Notes: generated by a model from the sequence alone, not told the origin. Positions 29,170 through 38,750 are shown, counted from the first letter of the stretch. The stretch is DNA of 64,000 nt from Streptococcus zalophi (GCF_016481285.1 NZ_JAENBP010000001.1:186001-250000); one strand, 5' to 3'. Numbers and translations are program-made.

Positions 29170-29192
29170 TTAAATTAAATGTTTCTTTTAGA
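29170..29192 (+). repeat. 23-bp direct repeat, right copy
   Basis: Identical to 28284-28306. It is followed 4 nt later by TGGTATAAT, the probable extended -10 of the lipoprotein gene, so this copy is part of that gene's promoter region. Confidence 0.8.
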
Positions 29193-29232
29193 TAATGGTA
29201 TAATAAAAACATCAGAATGAGAGGAATAGCCT

Positions 29233-29742
29233 ATGAAAAAAATCATATTATTATTGCCCCTAACTTTTTTACTGTTTTCTTTATCAGCATGTCAGAGCTC
29301 TAATCAAGAAAAAGAGAAAGCAACAACAGTCACAACAACCACTCAAACCACCAGTGATAATGTAGATGAAACCAAACAAGCTGGAATGTCTCTAACAAAT
29401 ATTGAAAAAGGCGATTATACTAGTATCATCGGTACTTGGCAAAATGAACTAGGAGATACACTTGTTTTTAACCGAGATGGTTTAGATTCAGAAAACCTTG
29501 TCATACAAGGGGCCTTTTTAAGAGAAAATAATCTCGAACTTAACATTGTTCCAGATGACAATAATGATGAGGCTTACTCATTAATTCTTGTTCCAGCAAA
29601 CACTATTATTCCTGATTCTAGTTTTATTTCTGGTGATGGTGATACTTCTGACGGGAAAAGAGATCGAATGGTAGCAACCAAAACTCAATTAGAAGGCGGT
29701 AGCCATTTTGAACACAGTGTATTTTATAAAATTTCTGATTAA
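29233..29742 (+). CDS. Surface lipoprotein, DUF6287-like
   Basis: A 169-residue lipoprotein precursor: a signal peptide with lipobox LSAC (Cys20), a Ser/Thr/Gln/Lys-rich spacer to about residue 50, then a compact domain with IIGTWQNELGDTLVFNRDGL and a strand-rich remainder. The GTW opening resembles the DUF6287 family of streptococcal lipoproteins. It should be lipidated by Lgt and anchored in the outer leaflet of the membrane. GAGAGG lies upstream of the ATG; a perfect palindromic terminator follows. Confidence 0.8.
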   Translation: MKKIILLLPLTFLLFSLSACQSSNQEKEKATTVTTTTQTTSDNVDETKQAGMSLTNIEKGDYTSIIGTWQNELGDTLVFNRDGLDSENLVIQGAFLRENNLELNIVPDDNNDEAYSLILVPANTIIPDSSFISGDGDTSDGKRDRMVATKTQLEGGSHFEHSVFYKISD

Positions 29743-29774
29743 AAGTGTTAGGCAAGCTTGCCTAACACTTTTTA
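29741..29774. terminator. Perfect bidirectional terminator
   Basis: A 32-bp perfect palindrome centred on AAGCTT (arm AAAAGTGTTAGGCAAG), between the convergent lipoprotein and DUF3114 genes; T runs exist on both strands. Confidence 0.9.
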
Positions 29775-30743
29775 GCTTTCTCTTTTGATGATTTTTCTAA
29801 AATGGTCTACCTGTCTTACCACGTGCTTATAGGCATTGTCATCATGAAAATAACTCTTGTTCCAATCTTTGGGCTCAAAGAAAAACCATTCTTTTTGAAG
29901 ATCAAGAGGTGCTTTAAATCTTGGAAAGAATTTTTTTCTACTTTTAGGATCATGTATTGAAACAGGATTGATATCTAGTTCTTTATGTCTTTTATTATTG
30001 CTAGTTGCATAATTAAAACTAGCTGTATTGATTATCCCATTTTCAGTTTGTCTTTCATAGTCTATCAGATTAACAAAATGACCTTTTTTATCAATGATAA
30101 ACTCTGTATGAAAATGAACCAACACTTTAAAATTAGTGGTTATTTCTTGATCGGGGTAAATTTTTTTACCATTTTTAAGATAATACTTGTTATGTAACCT
30201 TGCCGATTCATTTAAAGAGTAATCATAACCTAAGGGAAACCATGATTGCTCTTTTTTATCTTTTAAAAAGACTGCCAAAGCCTCTTGGTCTGTCATTTTA
30301 TCAGTCTTTATATGATCTCTAATCCACTGGGCTTGTTGCCCTGATATGAGATACCTGAGCTGATGAATTTGTCTTCCAAGAGGTGTTTTTTGACGTAATT
30401 CATTTTCTGGAAATGCTGTTGAAACCGTTTGGGCTAGACTTTTCCAAAAGTCATGATCAGGTCTTAGTACTGGTGAAAATTTTGCAAGTGACGTTTTAAC
30501 GCTAATACTATCTATTTTGATATCATCTTCAGTCATACCTATGTGATTCAAAAAAGTTTCTAAACAAGCTTTTTTATTAGATGTCTGTTTAAGTGTTTGT
30601 TGCCATAAGGACATAAATATTGGCGAACCTACCCTAACATCTAAAAAGACCTGACCTTCTTTTTTCATTTGTAGAATCAATTTTTCTGACCATCCGTTTT
30701 TTATCAATTGCTCTTCTATATCTGTTAAACATTCTGTCGACAT
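29772..30743 (-). CDS. DUF3114-like protein, unknown function
   Basis: A 323-residue soluble protein without signal peptide or membrane helix. An N-terminal helical part (residues 1-130) precedes a C-terminal domain starting near YYLKNGKKIYPDQEI, with FKVLVHFHTEFIIDKKGHFVNLIDYE. The ending lies around SRKKFFPRFKAPLDLQKEWFF. It resembles the streptococcal DUF3114 family, from memory. The HFHTEF and NYATSNNKRHKELDI blocks contain His, Glu, Asn and Arg residues that could be catalytic, but I see no known active site. AAGGAG lies 7 nt before the ATG at 30743. Confidence 0.65.
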   Translation of the reverse strand: MSTECLTDIEEQLIKNGWSEKLILQMKKEGQVFLDVRVGSPIFMSLWQQTLKQTSNKKACLETFLNHIGMTEDDIKIDSISVKTSLAKFSPVLRPDHDFWKSLAQTVSTAFPENELRQKTPLGRQIHQLRYLISGQQAQWIRDHIKTDKMTDQEALAVFLKDKKEQSWFPLGYDYSLNESARLHNKYYLKNGKKIYPDQEITTNFKVLVHFHTEFIIDKKGHFVNLIDYERQTENGIINTASFNYATSNNKRHKELDINPVSIHDPKSRKKFFPRFKAPLDLQKEWFFFEPKDWNKSYFHDDNAYKHVVRQVDHFRKIIKRES

Positions 30744-30824
30744 CTTATACTCCTTTAACAATGCCATCTCTTATTTACTAATATTAAATAACATTTTGAA
30801 GGTTTTAGCAAATGACTAATTAAA

Positions 30825-30850
30825 AAGCCTAGAAAATATTTCTAGGCTAG
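30825..30850 (-). terminator. thrS terminator
   Basis: On the minus strand AGCCTAGAAA / TTTCTAGGCT with a short loop and a TTTTTAATTA tail, just after the thrS stop. Confidence 0.82.
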
Positions 30851-30854
30851 TTGA

Positions 30855-32795
30855 TTAATCTACACGAGAATAATTGGCAATATCTGCTAAGATGTTAGCA
30901 ACAAATGTCTCAACAGCTTCTGTGTGCGTTTCTTTACTTCCATAACGACGCACGTTAACGAGATTAGCTTCTACTTCTTTATCACCAACAATCAATTGAT
31001 AAGGGATTTTTTGTGTTTGGCTTTGACGAATCTTGTATTGCATTTTTTCATTACGTTCATCAACCACAACACGCACACCTTTTTCTTTTAATTGATTAGC
31101 AACTTGCCAAGCATAATCAGTATGAGCATCATTTGATACTGGAATAACAGTCACTTGAGTTGGCGCTAACCAAGTTGGAAAGGCTCCTTTATAGGTTTCA
31201 ATTAAGTAGGCAGTGAAACGCTCCATGGTTGACACCACGCCCCTATGAATCATAACGGGACGATGTGCTTCTCCGTCAGCACCAGTATAAGCCAAATCAA
31301 AACGTTCTGGCAACAAGAAATCAAGTTGGATGGTTGATAAGGTCTCATCATTACCCAAAGCAGTTTTTACTTGGATATCTAGCTTAGGGCCATAAAAGGC
31401 TGCTTCGCCTTCAGCTTCATAGTAGTCAAGCGCCATATCGTCCATTGCGGCTTTAAGCATGGTTTGCGCTTTTTCCCACATCTCATCATTGTCAAAATAT
31501 TTTTCCTTGTCATTAGGGTCACGGTAAGATAATCTAAAGCTGTAATCAGTCAGATTAAAATCACGATACACATCAATGATTAATTGTAAGGTTTTCTTGA
31601 ATTCTTCTTGAATTTGCTCAGGTGCTACAAAGATATGACCATCGTTAAGCGTCATCTCACGTACACGTTGCAAGCCAGAAAGAGCACCAGATTTTTCGTA
31701 ACGGTGCATCATACCAAGTTCAGCAATTCTAATTGGTAATTCACGGTAAGAATGAACATGGTTACGATAAACTTGAATATGATGAGGACAGTTCATTGGA
31801 CGAAGCACTAATTGTTCTCCCTCACCCATATCCATTGGTGGAAACATATCTTCATGGTAGTGATCCCAGTGACCTGATGTTTTATAAAATTCAACATTAG
31901 CCATAACTGGTGTATAGACGTGTTGATAACCTGAAGCAATTTCTTTATCAGTAATATAACGCTCAACCGTACGACGAATAGTGGCACCGTCAGGTAGCCA
32001 AAACGGTAAGCCTTGTCCTACTTCTGGGTCAACCATGAATAAATCAAGTTCTTTCCCAAGTTTACGATGATCTCTTTCTTTAGCTTCTTCGCGCATCTTA
32101 AGGTAAGCTTTTAGGTCTTTTTTATCAAACCAAGCTGTCCCATAAATTCTTTGCATCATAGCATTATCACTATTACCGCGCCAGTAAGCACCAGCGACAT
32201 TTAATAGTTGGAAAACTTGAATGCGACCTGTTGAAGGGACATGAGGTCCACGACATAAATCAACATATTCTCCTTGAGTATAGATGGTCAAACCACCTTC
32301 ATCTTCTGAATGTTCTTCAATCAATTCCAATTTATAAGGGTCATTTTTGAAGATTTCACGCGCTTCATCCTTAGAAACTTCTTGACGAATACTTGAGAAA
32401 TTTTCTTTGACAATTTTTCTCATCTCAGCTTCAATGGCTTCCAAATCTTCATTAGAGATTTGTCCAGCTTCATTGTCAGTGTCATAGTAAAAACCGTCTT
32501 GAATGGCAGGTCCGACACCTAATTTGATTTCAGGGAAAAGACGACGCGCTGCTTGTGCAAATAAGTGAGCAGCTGAGTGACGTAAAACATCTAGAGCATC
32601 TTCGTGATCTGGTGTCACAATTTCAATACTACCATCTTCTTCAATCTTTCTTGTGGTATCAATCAACTTACCATTGAATTTACCAGCCAAGGCTTTTTTA
32701 GCAAGTGAATTGCTAATGGATTGAGCAATTTCAAAAGTAGTTACACCTGATTCAAATTGACGGACAGCGCCATCAGGAAAAGTAATATTAATCAT
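30855..32795 (-). CDS. thrS: Threonyl-tRNA synthetase
   Basis: A 646-residue full-length enzyme. TGS domain (residues 1-62), editing domain with [10 protein letters not shown] and the zinc-like HxxxH plus C of [12 protein letters not shown], class II core with motif 2 [10 protein letters not shown] region and [12 protein letters not shown], and the C-terminal anticodon-binding domain around [20 protein letters not shown]. It is preceded by a T-box leader and promoter, so it is induced by uncharged tRNA-Thr. Confidence 0.98.
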   Translation of the reverse strand: MINITFPDGAVRQFESGVTTFEIAQSISNSLAKKALAGKFNGKLIDTTRKIEEDGSIEIVTPDHEDALDVLRHSAAHLFAQAARRLFPEIKLGVGPAIQDGFYYDTDNEAGQISNEDLEAIEAEMRKIVKENFSSIRQEVSKDEAREIFKNDPYKLELIEEHSEDEGGLTIYTQGEYVDLCRGPHVPSTGRIQVFQLLNVAGAYWRGNSDNAMMQRIYGTAWFDKKDLKAYLKMREEAKERDHRKLGKELDLFMVDPEVGQGLPFWLPDGATIRRTVERYITDKEIASGYQHVYTPVMANVEFYKTSGHWDHYHEDMFPPMDMGEGEQLVLRPMNCPHHIQVYRNHVHSYRELPIRIAELGMMHRYEKSGALSGLQRVREMTLNDGHIFVAPEQIQEEFKKTLQLIIDVYRDFNLTDYSFRLSYRDPNDKEKYFDNDEMWEKAQTMLKAAMDDMALDYYEAEGEAAFYGPKLDIQVKTALGNDETLSTIQLDFLLPERFDLAYTGADGEAHRPVMIHRGVVSTMERFTAYLIETYKGAFPTWLAPTQVTVIPVSNDAHTDYAWQVANQLKEKGVRVVVDERNEKMQYKIRQSQTQKIPYQLIVGDKEVEANLVNVRRYGSKETHTEAVETFVANILADIANYSRVD

Positions 32796-32841
32796 CTGAT
32801 TCTCCTTAAATATTAGTGATGAAATAGATTTTACTCAAACA

Positions 32842-32867
32842 AAAAGCGACATCCAAAAGGACGTCGC
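32842..32867 (-). terminator. T-box-controlled attenuator hairpin of thrS
   Basis: On the minus strand GCGACGTCC / GGATGTCGC with a TTTTGTTT tail, directly after the T-box sequence. It is the terminator conformation of the leader. Confidence 0.88.
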
Positions 32868-33042
32868 AACGTGGTTCCACCTTAGTTCATGTAGAAAAAC
32901 TCTACACCTCTAATTGGCTATATCGTGGCCACCGTTTTATGTTTTCATAAAATGAAATAGAGTAGTATCTTATCTCTTTTCTTACGCTTTTTCAGCACCA
33001 AGCGCTCTCTAGAAAGAAAGGATGAGATAAAACGTGTCTCTA
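32842..33042 (-). promoter_or_regulatory. T-box riboswitch leader of thrS
   Basis: On the minus strand the T-box core AAGGTGGAACCACG (32870-32883) precedes the terminator hairpin, and about 160 nt of stem-forming leader precede it. The ACT triplets in GATACTACTC are a possible threonine specifier, but I could not fold Stem I with confidence. Confidence 0.92.
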
Positions 33043-33048
33043 TGTGAC

Positions 33049-33076
33049 ATTATAGCATGATTTATAAATATTTCAA
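33049..33076 (-). promoter_or_regulatory. thrS promoter
   Basis: TTGAAA, 16 nt, TATAAT with a TGC extension before the -10. It overlaps the intergenic end of the glycosyltransferase operon. Confidence 0.8.
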
Positions 33077-33081
33077 GCCCC

Positions 33082-34416
33082 TTAATCTAAAAAATCTCTG
33101 ATACGATTAACAATTTTTTTAGGTGTTTTAACGACTTTAACCGATGTTTTTGCCGTTAATTTAATCGCCTTGACGGGTAAAGTCATCGTATTTTTTACTA
33201 GCTTGATAGAGGGATCTGTTTTACTACCTTCAACAGACAAGGACAATTTTTCTTTTTTAGCCATTTTTTTAGCAATAATAACATCCAGATAAAAAGCATA
33301 AGCAGCTTTCCCAAACTCTTCGGCTGAAATCTCACAAAGCTTATCTCTTAAACGGTTTGGATTCATTTGCGGGGTATTAATAATGGCATCCAAAATAGCA
33401 TCTGATAAATCTGTTTCTCGATAATAAAGGGTTCCAAACATTTTATCATTGATTAAGTCATCAAGATAGGGATTTCCATGAGCAATCACTGGTTTTCCAC
33501 TAGCTAGACTTTCAATATAAGTTAATCCTTGTGTTTCACTGGTTGAAGCACTTATAAAAAAATCACAAGATTTGTAGTAAAGAACTGTATCGTCATGGTC
33601 AATCATACCAGTGAATATAACATGGTCGTAAATGCCAAGTTGATTGACTAAGTCTTTTAAATTATCTATGTAAGGACCATCTCCTACAATCACTAATTTA
33701 ACCTTATTGTTTTCAGCTAACACGAGAGGAAATTGTAAGATAATAGCTTGAATATTTTTTTCATAGGAAATTCGAGATAAACTAAGGAGCATGGTTTCAT
33801 CTGGTAAAATTCCCAATTCTTCTCGTAGGGAAGAAATTGAGTCCTGAGAAACCTCTCTGTTAACAAATTGATCCAACTTAATTCCCGTTGGAATGATTTG
33901 TTTAAGTATTTTAATATCATAGCCTTCTAAAATGTTATAGACAATCCGAGTTGGGCAAATCACCCCATCTAAATCATTGAGATAGCCACGAACAATATAT
34001 TTGACCATACTGGGTCGAATCACTTTTCCTTTGGCAATATAGCCAACATAATCTTCATATTGTGTATGGTAGGTATGAACAACAGGGATTCTCAAGGCTT
34101 TGCCTACCATTTTCCCCAATAAACCCATTCCAAACTCAGTTTGCGTATGAATAATTTCAATGTCATAATTTTTAGCAATTTTATAGGCTGAAAAAAGACC
34201 ACGATAAACAATGCGACGATCTGTAAATGATACAAAAGGGATGCTTGGTAAGCGAATAATTGTTGGGTCTTCAAAACGCTTAACATGTTTATCGGTTGTT
34301 GTAAAAATATAAACGTCGTGACCTAATTTTTCTAATTCTGTTTTTAAAGTGTAAATACTTGTTGCAACACCTGATACTTGAGGAAAGTAGGTGTCTGTAA
34401 AAAGACCTATTCTCAT
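33082..34416 (-). CDS. Glycosyltransferase family 4, 1,2-diacylglycerol 3-glucosyltransferase-like
   Basis: A 444-residue GT-B enzyme that probably transfers glucose to diacylglycerol, forming the membrane monoglucosyl lipid. GT4 marks: FTDTYFPQVSGVATSIYTL at the acceptor side, GDGPYIDNL, and the E-x7-E motif in SETQGLTYIESLASGKPV. The last 60 residues are Lys/Val rich and may bind the membrane surface. It shares one base with the upstream GT gene (TAATG). The same pair in pneumococcus encodes the monoglucosyl synthase and CpoA, and in group B streptococci the gene is called iagA. Confidence 0.87.
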   Translation of the reverse strand: MRIGLFTDTYFPQVSGVATSIYTLKTELEKLGHDVYIFTTTDKHVKRFEDPTIIRLPSIPFVSFTDRRIVYRGLFSAYKIAKNYDIEIIHTQTEFGMGLLGKMVGKALRIPVVHTYHTQYEDYVGYIAKGKVIRPSMVKYIVRGYLNDLDGVICPTRIVYNILEGYDIKILKQIIPTGIKLDQFVNREVSQDSISSLREELGILPDETMLLSLSRISYEKNIQAIILQFPLVLAENNKVKLVIVGDGPYIDNLKDLVNQLGIYDHVIFTGMIDHDDTVLYYKSCDFFISASTSETQGLTYIESLASGKPVIAHGNPYLDDLINDKMFGTLYYRETDLSDAILDAIINTPQMNPNRLRDKLCEISAEEFGKAAYAFYLDVIIAKKMAKKEKLSLSVEGSKTDPSIKLVKNTMTLPVKAIKLTAKTSVKVVKTPKKIVNRIRDFLD

Positions 34417-35417
34417 TATTTTAGTGCCATCACTTTCTCATAAATGGATACAAGCCTTTGACCTATTTTATCAATACTTCTTGTCTCGGCAACTTTGTAT
34501 CCTGCTTCTTCTTTGTGACTCTTTCCATCCAATACTTTTTGAATAGCTGTCACAAATCCTTCTACATCTTTAGCAAATTCTACTGCATCCTCGGTTATCC
34601 AACTTTTATAGACTGGGATATCACGTAATATGGTTTGTTGTCTACTCGCCAAAGCTTCTAAAACAACAATACCTTCTGTCTCTTCTTTGCTAGGGAAAAA
34701 GAACGCGTCACTAGCTGTCATTGCTCCCTCAAAAACATCGCCTTTAATATAGCCAGCAAATGTCACATTTTTAGGATGATTTTTTGTCACAATCCTTCTA
34801 ACAGAATGTGGGACAACCCATTTATTTGTTTCACCAAACCAAATAAAGCGAACATTAGGAAGTTTTTCAGCTACTTTAACAAAATCTTCAATCCCTTTTC
34901 GTTTGAAATAAAGACCCGCACACATAATCACTTTTTCATCATCTCGAAGATTAAAATAACGTCTAAAAGCCGCTTCTTTTTTAGGGTCTTTGCCATATTT
35001 TTTTAAGTCAATACCATTTGAACAAACAAAAATAGGTGTTTTAATTCCATAGTTTTTAATTAATTGTTTTGAATACTCTGTTGGTGTAATAATCGCATCT
35101 GCTTTTTTATAAAATTGACAAAGGTACCATTTAAATAAGGGACTAATTAGATTAGAGAATATAAAAGAATTTCTAAAATCTTCCTCAGTGGAATGCCCAT
35201 GCATGATAACTTTTTTACCTTGTTTTTGAGCCTCTTTCATTAGCTGCCAGCTTTTGTAACCATAGGTATTCATATGAATTAAATCATAAGTGTCATTGAT
35301 ATCTGTTGTATAGGATTGATTAGCCATTGTTAAGGCTTTTTCTTGATGTTTAATGGCACGACCAATACCTGATTTTCTGAGGTAATTTTCTGCCTCTAAA
35401 TACAATAATACTTTCAT
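34416..35417 (-). CDS. cpoA: Glycosyltransferase family 4, CpoA-like glycolipid synthase
   Basis: A 333-residue GT4 enzyme likely to add the second sugar to glucosyl-diacylglycerol. Visible are the acceptor-side EAENYLRKSGIGRAIKHQEKAL, the MCAGLYFKRKGIEDF nucleotide-sugar domain entry and the E-x7-E motif in KEETEGIVVLEALASRQ. The assignment to CpoA is by length, order and adjacency to the first GT, not by a diagnostic residue. It is first in a two-gene operon that ends at the thrS promoter without an evident terminator. Confidence 0.82.
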   Translation of the reverse strand: MKVLLYLEAENYLRKSGIGRAIKHQEKALTMANQSYTTDINDTYDLIHMNTYGYKSWQLMKEAQKQGKKVIMHGHSTEEDFRNSFIFSNLISPLFKWYLCQFYKKADAIITPTEYSKQLIKNYGIKTPIFVCSNGIDLKKYGKDPKKEAAFRRYFNLRDDEKVIMCAGLYFKRKGIEDFVKVAEKLPNVRFIWFGETNKWVVPHSVRRIVTKNHPKNVTFAGYIKGDVFEGAMTASDAFFFPSKEETEGIVVLEALASRQQTILRDIPVYKSWITEDAVEFAKDVEGFVTAIQKVLDGKSHKEEAGYKVAETRSIDKIGQRLVSIYEKVMALK

Positions 35418-35584
35418 AGCCCTATTATATCTTATTTTATTTTATTTTTCATCCTGTAGTTGTTAAATGATGTTTTTTCAAAAATAACCATTTATTGATA
35501 AATCAAGCAATAAAACCTTTTCCTAAGTTTTTTATGATGATATAATATTTTTAAATATAGATTTTTTTTAATAGGAGAATTCTT

Positions 35585-36385
35585 ATGAAGATAAACTTAA
35601 CAGGCGTAATGGAAACCATGCTCATCACTTTAGATGTTAGAGCGAGAGACTACCATTCTGACAATTCCATCTTAAAGGATAAAAAATCAGCAGAGATGGT
35701 TGAAAAAATTGATTATGATTTTTCAAAGCTTAAAAATGCTATGACAAATTATTATGGCATTCTCTCACGAGCAAAAGTGATGGATGGTGAAATTCGTAAA
35801 TTCATTAAAAAATATCCTACTTGTCATATTGTTTCCATTGGTTCTGGTTTAGACACTCGTTTTGATCGATTAGATAATGGTCAAATCCATTGGTACGACC
35901 TTGATTATCCTGATGTTATTGCCATTCGCAAACAGTTTTTTGAAGAAAATAATCGTATTACCTTTATTGCAAAATCAGCCACTGATCCTAGCTGGGTGAA
36001 AGAGATTAAAACTAACGGTGAGAAATTATTGATTATCTCTGAAGGTGTCATCATGTACTTCAAGCCAGAGGAAGTTAAGTCTTTTCTAAACCTTTTAACT
36101 GATCACTTTGAACAGTTTGAGTTGCATCTTGACTGTACACCAAAATCAGTTGTTAAAAAAGCGCATATGAATAAAGCTGTTAAAAAAACAAATGCTCAAT
36201 ATTTCTTTGGAATCACAAATGGTAAAGAAATAACAGAACTTAATCCCAAATTAAAACAAATTGGCTATATTAATTTTACAGATGAGTTTAAAAAATGGCT
36301 ACCTGGTTTTAAAAAACTACTTATTCCAATCATTTACCTTTTTAATAATCGTTTAGCTATGTTTACTTATAATAAAGAACGCTAA
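35585..36385 (+). CDS. SAM-dependent methyltransferase, leucine carboxyl methyltransferase (LCM) family
   Basis: A 266-residue class I methyltransferase of the LCM/TcmP-like group. The SAM-binding glycine motif is HIVSIGSGLDTRFDRLD, followed by WYDLDYPDVIAIRKQFF (acidic ribose-binding residue) and LLIISEGVIMYFKPEEVKSFL. The substrate is unknown; related proteins methylate small-molecule carboxylates. TAGGAG precedes the ATG and a TATAAT lies near 35541. It is monocistronic with a strong terminator, and no biosynthetic cluster is adjacent. Confidence 0.88.
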   Translation: MKINLTGVMETMLITLDVRARDYHSDNSILKDKKSAEMVEKIDYDFSKLKNAMTNYYGILSRAKVMDGEIRKFIKKYPTCHIVSIGSGLDTRFDRLDNGQIHWYDLDYPDVIAIRKQFFEENNRITFIAKSATDPSWVKEIKTNGEKLLIISEGVIMYFKPEEVKSFLNLLTDHFEQFELHLDCTPKSVVKKAHMNKAVKKTNAQYFFGITNGKEITELNPKLKQIGYINFTDEFKKWLPGFKKLLIPIIYLFNNRLAMFTYNKER

Positions 36386-36387
36386 TC

Positions 36388-36430
36388 AAAAAGCTTCACT
36401 GGTTAAAATTATTTACTAGTGAAGCTTTTT
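36388..36430. terminator. Bidirectional terminator between the LCM methyltransferase and ccpA
   Basis: AAAAAGCTTCACT pairs with AGTGAAGCTTTTT around a 17-nt loop. Confidence 0.88.
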
Positions 36431-36443
36431 ATAGTATTTATTA

Positions 36444-37445
36444 TTACTTTGTCGTTTGACGTTTTTTAATTCCGTGATTTAGAATAATTTCTTTTTCTTC
36501 AAGATCTTCTTTGTTCATGATTTTTGTTAGCATTCTCATACTAACTGCACCTAAATCATAAATAGGTTGACTAATTGAGCTCATATTTGGACGAGTATAT
36601 TTGGTAATAGGAGAGTCATTACTTGTGATAATTTCAAAATCCTCAGGTACATTTTTACCTGCTGCAAATAGTCCATTTAAAAGCCCAGCAGCTAATTCAT
36701 CGTCTGCGACATAAGCTGCTGTAGCACCAGATGTCATAATACGACTAGCTAATTGGAAACCATCATCGTAATTATATTTTGTTTCAAATACGAGTCCTTC
36801 TTTAAAAGGAATTTTATTTTTTTTCAAACTATCCTTGTAGCCTTTTAAACGAATTTTACCATTGATATCATCAACCAGTGGTCCTGATATAAAAGCAATT
36901 TCTTGATGATTTTCAGCTAAAATATCGGTTACTTCTTGAACAGCCTTACGATAATCAATATTAACACTTGGTAATTGATGTTCTAAATCAACTGTGCCTG
37001 CAAGTACAATTGGTGTTCTTGTTCTTGAAAATTCCGCACGAATTTTTTCAGTGAGGTGATGACCCATAAAAATAATACCATCAACTTGTTTAGAAAAGAG
37101 TGTATTAACAACACTAATTTCTTTATCATCATCTTCATCACTAGAGGTTAAAACAATATTGTACTTGTACATTGTTGCAATATCATCAATTCCTTTAGCC
37201 AAAATTGAAAAATAACTATTTGAAATATTAGGAATCACCACCCCAACAGTTGTTGTCTTTTTACTTGCTAAGCCACGAGCAACAGCATTCGGACGATAAT
37301 CAAGACGTTCAATAACTTCTAGTACCTTTTTTCTAGTATTTTCTTTTACATTTTTATTACCATTTACAACACGGCTCACAGTGGCCATTGACACACCTGC
37401 TTCACGCGCAACATCATATATCGTGATAGTATCATCAGTATTCAT
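36444..37445 (-). CDS. ccpA: CcpA, catabolite control protein
   Basis: LacI-family global regulator that binds cre sites when complexed with HPr(Ser-P), the product of HprK. The N-terminal helix-turn-helix is TIYDVAREAGVSMATVSRVVNG, the hinge helix RPNAVARGLASKK, and the core domain shows TVGVVIPNISNSYFSILAKGIDD as in other CcpA proteins. The 333 residues are full length. It is divergent from pepQ, as usual in streptococci and lactococci, with cre-like sequences in the interval that may serve autoregulation. Confidence 0.97.
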   Translation of the reverse strand: MNTDDTITIYDVAREAGVSMATVSRVVNGNKNVKENTRKKVLEVIERLDYRPNAVARGLASKKTTTVGVVIPNISNSYFSILAKGIDDIATMYKYNIVLTSSDEDDDKEISVVNTLFSKQVDGIIFMGHHLTEKIRAEFSRTRTPIVLAGTVDLEHQLPSVNIDYRKAVQEVTDILAENHQEIAFISGPLVDDINGKIRLKGYKDSLKKNKIPFKEGLVFETKYNYDDGFQLASRIMTSGATAAYVADDELAAGLLNGLFAAGKNVPEDFEIITSNDSPITKYTRPNMSSISQPIYDLGAVSMRMLTKIMNKEDLEEKEIILNHGIKKRQTTK

Positions 37446-37466
37446 TCACAGTACTTCCTTTCTTTT

Positions 37467-37483
37467 TGAAAATGACGTTTTCA
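37467..37483. promoter_or_regulatory. Palindrome in the ccpA-pepQ interval, cre half-site like
   Basis: TGAAAATGACGTTTTCA has TGAAAA / TTTTCA arms, but the 5-nt centre makes it 3 nt longer than a standard 14-nt cre. Confidence 0.4.
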
Positions 37484-37502
37484 TAGACATTTTAGCATTA
37501 TT

Positions 37503-37516
37503 TGAAAACACTTTCA
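37503..37516. promoter_or_regulatory. cre-like site between ccpA and pepQ
   Basis: TGAAAACACTTTCA, read in reverse as TGAAAGTGTTTTCA, differs from the streptococcal cre TGAAAGCGTTTTCA by one base. Confidence 0.7.
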
Positions 37517-37631
37517 ACCATAAAAATATTTTTTTAAATCAAATCTATCGTTTTTTCAGTATTTTTTGACGTTTTATCTTGCTTTTTTAGTTTTTTTTTG
37601 AAAAAATATAAGAAAAGGAAAGGTGAATCAA

Positions 37632-38711
37632 ATGACAAAAATTAAACAACTTACTAATAACTTATCAGAAAAAATGATTCAAGTGGCAATCGTCTCTGAT
37701 CCAGTCTCTATCAACTATTTAACAGGTTTTTATAGTGATCCGCATGAACGTTTGATGTTCCTATTTTTATTTGCCGATAAAAAACCATTACTCTTTCTTC
37801 CACAATTAGATGCTAAGCGTGCTGAAGATGTGCTAGATTTCCCTGTTGTTGGTTATGTTGACTCTGAACAACCATGGCAAAAAATGAAGGCTATCCTTCC
37901 AAAAACAGACTATCGTCAAATAGCTGTTGAATTTGAAAACTTAAATATTACAAAACTAAGAGGTTTTGAAACAGTCTTTACTGGAGAATTTGTTGATCTG
38001 ACACCAACCATCAATCAGATGCGTTTAATCAAATCAGCTGATGAAATTGAAAAAATGTTCGTTGCTGGTGATTATGCTGATAAAGCCGTGCAAATTGGTT
38101 TTGATAATATTTCACTTGATACAACAGAAGCAGATATTATTAGTCAGATCGAATTTGGTATGAAAAAACAAGGCATTCAAAAAATGAGTTTTGACACTCT
38201 TGTTTTAACAGGTAATAATGCCGCTAATCCTCATGGTATTCCTGGGACAAATAAAATTGAGAACGATTCTTTATTATTGTTTGACCTTGGTGTTGAGGCA
38301 CTTGGTTATACCAGTGACATGACAAGAACAGTTGCGGTTGGAAAACCCGACCAATTTAAAAAAGATATCTACGAGCTTTGTCGTGAAGCGCAGCAGGCTG
38401 CCATTGATTTCATCAAACCTGGGGTAACAGCTAGCCAAGTAGATGCTGCTGCTCGTGATATTATTGAAAAAGCCGGTTATGGCGAATACTTTAATCATCG
38501 TCTTGGTCATGGTATTGGCATGAGTGTTCATGAATTTCCTTCTATTATGGCAGGTAATGATATGACTATTGTTGAAGGCATGTGTTTCTCTGTTGAACCT
38601 GGCATCTATATTCCTGGTAAGGTTGGTGTTCGTATCGAAGATTGTGGCCATGTGACAAAGAATGGTTTTGAACTCTTTACCAAAACCCCTAAAGAATTAT
38701 TATATTACTAA
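37632..38711 (+). CDS. pepQ: PepQ, Xaa-Pro dipeptidase
   Basis: Cytosolic M24B metallopeptidase cleaving X-Pro dipeptides. The 359-residue protein has an N-terminal creatinase domain and a pita-bread domain with ligands in LLLFDLGVEALGYTSDMTRTVAVG (two Asp), NHRLGHGIGMSVHEFP (His), CFSVEPGIYIPG (Glu) and VRIEDCGHV (Glu). The ATG at 37632 follows AAAGGTG; an in-frame ATG at 37623 lies within that site and is rejected. Divergent from ccpA. Confidence 0.95.
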   Translation: MTKIKQLTNNLSEKMIQVAIVSDPVSINYLTGFYSDPHERLMFLFLFADKKPLLFLPQLDAKRAEDVLDFPVVGYVDSEQPWQKMKAILPKTDYRQIAVEFENLNITKLRGFETVFTGEFVDLTPTINQMRLIKSADEIEKMFVAGDYADKAVQIGFDNISLDTTEADIISQIEFGMKKQGIQKMSFDTLVLTGNNAANPHGIPGTNKIENDSLLLFDLGVEALGYTSDMTRTVAVGKPDQFKKDIYELCREAQQAAIDFIKPGVTASQVDAAARDIIEKAGYGEYFNHRLGHGIGMSVHEFPSIMAGNDMTIVEGMCFSVEPGIYIPGKVGVRIEDCGHVTKNGFELFTKTPKELLYY

Positions 38712-38713
38712 TC

Positions 38714-38744
38714 AAAAAGACTTGGGAAATTCCCAAGTCTTTTT
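38714..38744. terminator. Bidirectional terminator between pepQ and rny
   Basis: AAAAAGACTTGGGAA / TTCCCAAGTCTTTTT, nearly a perfect palindrome between convergent stops. Confidence 0.9.
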
Positions 38745-38750
38745 AGTCAT

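Noticed and set aside
38274-38651. 125-codon minus-strand ORF inside pepQ
   Set aside because: Shadow ORF; the plus strand has complete M24 ligand motifs.
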